Of a DNA stretch of 64,000 nt, positions 56,899 to 64,000 are shown piece after piece. The stretch's first letter is position 1, and the number at the start of each line of letters is the position of its first letter. The DNA lies in the NCBI GenBank assembly GCA_020744225.1, contig JAGMWG010000016.1:682001-746000 (forward strand), in the 5' to 3' direction. Both the position numbers and the translations under genes were made by a program. The notes below the pieces were generated by a model that did no database searches, was not told where the DNA came from, and worked only from the letters and a program-made list of their open reading frames with translations. The stretch comes from Paraphoma chrysanthemicola. Lineage: Eukaryota > Ascomycota > Dothideomycetes > Pleosporales > Phaeosphaeriaceae.

Positions 56899-59800
56899 GG
56901 TTGTGACTGGTGGAAATCGGGAGCCCGCCACCTGCTTCACCACAAAACGGACCCTCGACAGCTAACTTGGAGGCTCGATAGCGACGCGGAACCACGTTTT
57001 GGCTAGAGAGCGCAAGTCCAGAGATATGTCAGACGGTGGCAAATGCGGCACAGTCTGTGACGAGGCTGGCGAAGTGGAGGATGGTCAGCGCCTGGCTGTG
57101 AGAAGTCATCAACGCAAAAGGCGTCAAAAAGATATGCAGGTCAGTCGTCCAACGGTCTACTTTTGACCACTGTGGTGCGTCAGGGTACAATATAGCTGTC
57201 CACCGCTGCCGCTGCCACCTCCGCCTCACGCTGGATCTTAGTGGACATCCGCGGCGTATAACACACTCCGTCAGTGCTTTGAGGTGCAGGGTGCCCAATA
57301 CCGGACGGGCATGGGCAGACTGTCCTGTCTCCGGGTCCAGCTGCATCGTGCGTCAGAAAACTCTCTGGACCACATGCTGCAAACGAGATGGGCAGCAGGG
57401 CACGCAGGTTCGTGCGTGCGCGGGAGCTTCTACCCTTGTCGTAGTCCGAGCTATTCACCCCTGCGCCGACCAGGATCCCGCTGCACGCCAACATTCCACG
57501 TTGAGCACAGTCCATGAAGCCGCTGGATCGTCGGTGCCGCGAGCTTGACAGACGCACGTCGAGGTGCTCGCCGCAGGTTAGACCCGCAATCAAAAACGAT
57601 ATTGGCTGATCGGTGCCAACCCGACCCTATATGCGACCCACGTTAAGAAGGACGGCGTACCGATGCCGGCTCAACATGTACCTTTTCGTACCGCGACCCG
57701 CCAGGGCCTACCACACTGCCTTGAAGCCCGCCTTTCGTTGCTGAGCGATCAGAAACAACCCTGCCATTACTGATTGGTGGCCGCTGCCTACTGTACTGTA
57801 GGTTCGCCCGCTAGTAGCATGACCTGCTGACGACGCGGGACCTGACAGGCCACCTATGTCCAGGCACTTGTGGATGTCACGGGGTATAGCGCTCCTCATA
57901 ATGCAGCGCCCCTGGCACATGTGTGTTGCCGTTCAAATCCTGACAACCAGACTTCCGCGCCGTTGCCCGCCACAGCTACCGGCCATGTACCCCAGTCCCA
58001 TGACCCTCTCCCCAGCCTTCCGTAGACAGCCTGTGAAAATCCGCTTTCATCCAGAACCATAGTAGAATTAGAGCCGGGCGGCATGAATCATGCTCTGGTC
58101 GTTCACTATCTCGGTCTCGGGTTCTTCCAAAACTCTTCCATGCTGATTTCTGGCTCATTCACCTGCCGCACCTTTAGCAGGGCTACCCCAGAATCAATCG
58201 CTTATGCCAATCCGTAGATCTGGATTGTTGTCGCATAATATTACCCTTGACATCGAGCTCGGTAACACGCAATATGAAATCCTCCACATTCAGGGCTGCT
58301 CTCTGCACTCCATGACTTGACGCGAGAGTCGATTAAGGAATAGTTTGGCATGTGTGCGCAGTAGCCTATATGTCACTGTTCTATACCTGCAAGTCCGAAA
58401 TGAACGAAGGACTACCCCACAACAAGAATCCATTGTGGTAGGTGGCAAGTGGCGTGCCGACAACAGCACAGGTCAATTTTGCTCTGTAAGAATGGCCGTC
58501 ATATCCTTGAGCGGTCGTCCTCGCTCCGGCCATTGCTATAGGTCAGCCAGTGTTCATGGTTCATAGCGAAGGTTTGCTCGGTTCGATGCTGCGTCCTAAG
58601 TCTGCGGTGGGTCACGACCCATTCGATAGCGCGAAGCCACTGGCGCCTTGAGATCTTGAGGTCGTTAGTTGACCGATCTCAACCGTCGAAACGACCGGAT
58701 GTGCTGTACGTAGAGCGGTTCGCTCCGCACCTTAGTGGTTAGTGTCTTGCCCCTTTGGCCTAGCAGCGCTTCCTGACAGCTTGGCCATTCTGTGCTGCAG
58801 GAACTGCTCTAGGGCGCTTGAAAGCAAATGCGCAGCGAATTCGCCCGAATGACGGTCCTCAAAACCAGTTTTGTTATTCGGACTCCCCGAGTCACAGCCA
58901 TCTAATTACACGTCAATTTCGCAGTTACTAGATGAAACATGCCAGATAGCTCTGTCATGAGAGTATCACGATATTTTTTCAACATCATACTTGCGGACAG
59001 CTGATGGGTAGGTGCAGCTTACTCGTAAGCAACGGCAGGAAGCGTGGAGTGGATCGGAGCGTTAATCCTGGGCGCTACGCCTGATCAGGAGCGGTTAGTC
59101 AATTCCGTGTCGTCATAAAAGATGGCCGGGGTGTGATTCTTCCCAGTAGCAGAATTGGACGCCCTGCTTCACTGCACTCTGGTGGTCGTGAAGGGGACTG
59201 TCAAGTACGCTCACCACAGGATGGGACACATGCTGCCTCAGAGTACATGCGATGACCAAAAATGGTTCTTCGAAGCGACATTCAGCACGACAAGACCTGG
59301 ATCGGCCTCGATCCTGTCCGCCATGGATAGTAGGCGTCTTGAGGACCAGCGCCATCCTGGAGCGCAAGATTTGGCAGGGGTGGTGCAGCCAGAGCCACCA
59401 GTAGCTCTGCAAAAGCTGCATAGTCGCGACCCAGTCGCAATCTTGGAGTTTTCCCGTCGTCTGAGCAGTTGTTCGCCCTGTCGCACATAATCGATTCCGA
59501 ATGCGCTCATATAAACTGGGAGTCAACTACTTGCAATGCAATCCGACTGTATGGGTCCCGAAGACGGCATCATGAGCGGCACTGAGCCGGACGGATGTTG
59601 CATCCACTTGCCGACCAAGGCACACCCGTGGTAGGGGTTCACAAGTTCTCGGGACCCCGTCTCACGCACTTTTTATAATATTGGTAGCTTTGACGTTTAC
59701 GTTGCGCGATTCCCCGGCGAAAGCGAGATGAAGAGGACTTGGGAATAGTTCCTCGTGCTATTCCAATCACAAAATGGCATTCTAGATGTCGAACGACTTG

Positions 59801-61404
59801 AAGGCTTTCGATCCCGTAATCCGTCTTGTCTCGCGTGGCGCGACACTTGCATGCACTGACTGGGCTGTGCCTCCATGTGTGTAGCTGCAAGGCCCTCATA
59901 ATGACGAAGTGTTCGTGACTTCCGCCCTGGTCATCACCAAGGGACCTCAAGTCCTGTGTAGCACGACCAGGAGCAGATTGCAGGGCATCAGCTGACTGCG
60001 CCCATGATATCTCTAGGGGTGTGCTGGCGTTCTCGCGAAATCAGCGAGGCGAATCACATGTGTCACTTGCCACGCCATGGCGGTCTCCAGACTCTGAGAC
60101 TCGCTTCTTCACTTCTTTCGAGAGCATCAAGCAGCCAGCGGGGCTGAGGTGGCACTATAACTCGTAGAAGCTGTGCTGCGAGCTAAGAATTGTTCTAGCG
60201 CGATGAAAAGCCCAAGGGACATCACGGCTCCCCAGCCCCGAACTAGCTTGGCTTGTTGATGCCCTTGATATTGCTCGTGCAGTAGCAGATGCTGTGAACT
60301 GTGTTGATATGGAGCTATGCAAACGTGAAGTTGATCGGACCTAGACACTGCAAGTGAGCTGACAAGCGGCCTCTTGTTATACCCAGATCAGGAATGATCG
60401 GGATGTCACGAGTGTGCGGTTTTGGGACTTCGTGTTGTTGAAGACGAACTAAGACGTTGCTCCAGACGCTCATTGCCATAAGAGAACGCTGTAGGACTGA
60501 GAAGCTAGATTCATCGAAAACTTTTGTTGCAAAGAACAGCGGACACGCGCTTGTCGATAGGACTGTATTCATTGCAGGCGGGTGGAATCGTGATCTCCAG
60601 GAAATCGTGCCGTGAGCGCATCGGCGCTGCCGAATCAGTCAAACTCAGCTCAGGGCTCATACCGAAAGAGTCTGGCGACCACGATCGCGGTGTCCATAGG
60701 CGCGGTCACACGCGAAGTAGAAATCCAGGCTGGAGGACTGGTACGTGTTCGCCAGGAGAGCCCCGCATCCGACCGACATGGAGCCGAGCATGGTGACAGC
60801 CACATGTACGTATGGTCTGCCCTGGCTTGCTTCCGAGTTCACAAGACGAGTGAGATTGCAAAGCTTGAGATGCTCGCCAGTCACGCAGCGGATGTATGCT
60901 TCCTCGTGCAAGCCGGGTAATCACTTGTGCGAGCTGCCAGAGCAGCCCATGAATGATCCAGTCTTTGCTCCTGCATTAAAGTCATATTGTCTTCCGCTGA
61001 CCTCTACCGTTTAATGGTAGCGAATACGGACGCAATCGTCGAGCTTTTGGGTCCGTGAGAAAGAGAACAACGCGAATGATGCCGAAACCGAAGACGCAGC
61101 GTAACAGACGCAGCTATTCAGCAGCGGTTCTGATGTGTGCGGCTGCTAGGGCAAACCTCGAATGGGCTGCTTTTTTGCCCAGGTGTTGTCGCGGTGCTAA
61201 TGTGAAGGGGAGGGCACGTGCGAGGCTTAGAGCCAAGGACCCACTTCTGCCGGAATCGGGCTAGCAGCGCATACGTCATCGGTTCGGGCAGAGATGAAAA
61301 TTAGCAGCTCCATCCAGACGCACGATTGACTGGTGGCGCACTACGCTCATCCTGTAACTCTTTTAATCTATTGACAAGGTCAAGATCAAGCCGCGCTCAT
61401 CATC
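56899..61404. other. Gene-poor region upstream of xlnR, 4.5 kb
   Basis: Contains the xlnR promoter and leader on its left and the aldehyde dehydrogenase promoter on its right. A GGCTAGA sequence, fitting the GGCTRRR consensus for XlnR binding, lies at 57001-57007, about 100 bp before the xlnR ATG. No gene supported on either strand. Confidence 0.4.
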
Positions 61405-62914
61405 ATGTCGCTTGAGAAGATCACAACGATATCACCTATCACCAACAAACCGGTGCTCACGCGCAACGGCCTCTCCGACGCTGATCTCCAGACTATACCT
61501 GAGACGGCGGCAAATGCATTTGACTCCTTTCGACGAACATCTCTCGCTGAAAGGCAGAAGATTGTCAAGAGTGCTTTGAAGCTACTCAATGAGCGTCAGG
61601 ATGCGTTAGGCAAAGAGCTCACCGAGCAGATGGGTCGGCCTATTGCGTACACCCCCAAAGAGATCACTACTGCTGTCATGCGGGGCGAGTATCTACTAAA
61701 AATTAGTGACGAAACACTGAAAGATACGGAGGGAGAGGCAGAGAAAGGGTTCAAGAGATACATCAGAAAGGTTCCTCTCGGGCCTGTATTAATTCTGTTT
61801 CCATGGAACGTGCGTGTGGCAAAATGCTATTTTTACTGTATTGCATGCATGCTGACCTCAATTGTAGTATCCATACTTGACCCTCGTCAACTCGCTTGTA
61901 CCTGCACTCCTTGCGGGTAACTCAGTAGTGTTGAAGCCTTCGCCACAAACGCCCACCAGTGCCGAGCAGATCCAGCAGGTTTTCAAGGACGCTGGACTGC
62001 CTGATGGTGTGCTCCAGACCTTCCACAGCGGATCCATCTCCCAGATCGAAGCCATGGCTCGCTCTCCACACTTCCAGCTGGTGTGCTTCACTGGTTCCGT
62101 GGCCAATGGCTTGGCTGTGCAGAGTGCCGCCAACGACCGAGTTCCTCTTCGTGTAGGTCTCGAGCTCGGAGGCAAGGATCCTGCATATGTACGAGCAGAT
62201 GTTGATGTAAAATGGGCCGCGGAAGAGATCGTTGATGGCTCTATCTTCAACTCGGGTCAGAGTTGCTGCAGTGTAGAGAGGGTCTATGTGGACGAGAAGA
62301 TACATGATGAATTTGTGTCCGCCGTACAGGATGTGCTCAAGGGATACAAGCTTGGCGACCCATTTGATAAGAACACGCATGTTGGTCCTGTGGTCTCGAA
62401 GCGATCAGCCGAAGCTATTCAGTCCCACATCAGGGATGCACTGGAGAAAGGCGCCAAGGACGCTACCCCGGACAACGACACGTTCAAGAACCCACCTGCA
62501 GATGGCAATTACGTCGCTCCCACACTTCTGACGGGTGTCACACATGATATGGCCGTCATGACCGAGGAGACATTCGGCCCAGTCATTCCTGTGATGAAAG
62601 TCAAGGATGACGCTGAGGCTATTAAGTTGATGAATGATAGTCAGTTTGGCTTGACAGCTAGTATCTGGACAAAAGATGTTAGCAAGGGCCACGAACTGAT
62701 TGATGATGTTGAGGCTGGGACTGTCTTCGTCAATCGATGCGACTACCCCGCACCTGTAAGTCATCAGCAGTCGCAACTCGCACAGTACTAACGCAGACAG
62801 GATCTGGCCTGGGTCGGATGGAAGGACTCTGGAAAGGGACAGACGCTGAGCAGATTCGGATTTGATCAATTTGTCAAGCTCAAAAGCTATCACGTCAAGG
62901 ACTACCCAAAATAG
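61405..62914 (+). CDS. Aldehyde dehydrogenase (succinate-semialdehyde dehydrogenase-like)
   Basis: NAD(P)-dependent aldehyde dehydrogenase. Exons 61405-61809, 61868-62755 and 62801-62914 give 468 aa. Motifs in order: VLILFPWN (oxyanion Asn region), VLKPSPQTPTSAEQI, FTGSVANG (cofactor loop), RVGLELGGKDPAYVRADVDV with the general-base Glu, FNSGQSCCSVERVYV with the nucleophile at Cys268 or the adjacent Cys269, and EETFGPVIPVMK. The C-terminus ends SRFGFDQFVKLKSYHV. No targeting sequence, so probably cytosolic. It groups with the short SSADH-like class of fungal ALDHs; the actual aldehyde is not determined by sequence. Confidence 0.92.
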
Positions 62915-63825
62915 GCATGTTGCACGAGACAAGCTGGCGTGCTTACTGAGAGAGCAATATTGTTTCTCCTTGCGAGTATCGGCAGTCACTTGCGTTTTGT
63001 AGCGCAACAATCGAGCTTTGTGCGACCAGACAGAAGTCGTACCAAACACGTTCGCGTGATCACCTGACTTTACGTGTCAACATCGTCTTACACCACCAGC
63101 CTTGTGCCAATCACGCATCCCTGAATGTGAAACATCGCGTCTCACGCAGGCAACACGGACGGCAAGGCGGGACAAGAGGAGTGGAACCGTACCTGAACGA
63201 GAAATGTAACCAACATGCAAGGTTGGTCGCACAGATGCGATCACGAATTTCTACATGCGGACGAATCTGTTTCTAACTCTCAGGTCACAGACTCTCCCAT
63301 GAAGAAGTTTTCACCTGAAAACGTCCTACCAGTTCGTAGAGAAGGTGCTTGCCAGCTCCAAGCCTCAAGCTTTCTATCTCAAATAAAGGCGCCATTGCAC
63401 CGATCTTCTCCCCTTATCGCCTCATACATTCCAAAGGGACACGTACCCGAAGCCCCTCGCAAAGGCCTCTTGGAATGTCATACTGAACAATGATTAAGCA
63501 CCGCAAGGGATGAACAAACGCCACGCGATTGAAAGTCTTGCCAAACGAGTCGCTTAGGAAACCAATTTCTTTGACTGTCTCTTATACCGGGCTTTGGTAG
63601 GCCTGGCTGAGACGCTCCCTGTCCGCTCCTCGCTCGCCCCTACTCTTAGCTTTGGAATTCAGATTCTTTCACTCTTTTCTGTGCCTTTAGCGTTCGTTGC
63701 TGTTCAGCCTTGCCGTCTCTTACTTCACACTGTCATTACAACTTTCGTCTACACAAGAACTGATCGTCATACGCTCTTTACTATTCAGTTTCTCGCCACG
63801 CAAACTACAGTCTCATCTACACAGC
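62915..63825. other. Intergenic region, 911 bp
   Basis: 3' flank of the aldehyde dehydrogenase and promoter/leader of the right-edge gene; the last ~200 bp are strongly C/T-rich. No other feature recognised. Confidence 0.4.
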
Positions 63826-63909
63826 ATGGCTTTCAAGAAGACCATCATGAAGCTTCGTCGTGCAATGCTATGCTGTAGCAAGCACGATCGAACGCATTCC
63901 ATGGACATC
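63826..63909 (+). CDS. First coding exon of an unidentified gene (truncated by window edge)
   Basis: After a C/T-rich leader, ATG 63826 opens a 28-codon exon, MAFKKTIMKLRRAMLCCSKH and on to DI, ending at a consensus donor GTAAGT at 63910. The N-terminus is basic with a CC pair. The remainder is beyond the window or in the last ~50 bases, where no acceptor can be fixed. No family recognised. Confidence 0.5.
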
Positions 63910-64000
63910 GTAAGTCCTCTCAACCTCCCGTGTCTCTAGCAAACCATTCCATGGCACTATCTACTCATCTTGGTCGATAATTCATCCCGCTCGACATTTC

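Overview
This window is nuclear DNA from a filamentous ascomycete (Pezizomycotina). A member of the Dothideomycetes is my best guess, but that is inference from gene style only. The reasons are introns of about 45-60 nt with GT...CTAAC/CTGAC...YAG signals, a HET-domain gene, an AA9 polysaccharide monooxygenase, two Zn2Cys6 regulators including a clear XlnR, and long Ser/Pro-rich disordered proteins. All coding models below were rebuilt by hand from splice signals and reading-frame phase; every multi-exon model closes on a multiple of three.

Layout. 1-1207: 5' part of DDB1 (minus, runs off the left edge), divergent from RPC37 (1407-2596). 3807-6270: HET-domain gene. 6795-8066: 3-hydroxyisobutyrate dehydrogenase. 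8340-8930: Pmp3/Sna3-like membrane protein. 10497-12411: vacuolar Ca2+/H+ exchanger. 13201-17698: SNF2/RING helicase. 18460-21311: NirA-like Zn2Cys6 regulator. 21565-27035 (minus): a disordered protein, RAD18 and ULA1. 27608-28462: ribose-5-phosphate isomerase, divergent from ULA1. 28760-30400 (minus): AA9 LPMO. 31947-38237 (minus): a STAND-N-like protein, a small tail-anchored candidate, pantothenate synthase and a small conserved-looking protein. 38723-41221: DBP7. 44010-44780 (minus): prolyl 4-hydroxylase-like oxygenase. 53555-56898 (minus): XlnR. 61405-62914: aldehyde dehydrogenase. 63826-end: first exon of an unidentified gene.

The left 42 kb is dense and mostly housekeeping. From about 44.8 to 61.4 kb the only convincing intact gene is xlnR, lying between a 7-8.7 kb and a 4.5 kb stretch with no supported gene except a broken secreted-protein gene at 46.26 kb.

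Functional links. DDB1 (CUL4 ligase adaptor), ULA1 (NEDD8 E1 subunit needed for cullin activation), RAD18 (PCNA ubiquitin ligase) and a Rad5/Uls1-type SNF2-RING protein all lie within 27 kb and belong to ubiquitin-linked genome maintenance. XlnR, the xylanase/cellulase activator, shares the window with one of its plausible targets, the AA9 LPMO. I see no CRISPR array, no intact transposon and no convincing tRNA. I did not find a clearly new multi-gene system. The best leads are the AA9 protein's extra cysteine module and hairpin intron, the 17-nt microexon inside the XlnR zinc cluster, the decayed secreted-protein gene and a helically phased TCGCGA triplet in the ULA1/RKI1 promoter.
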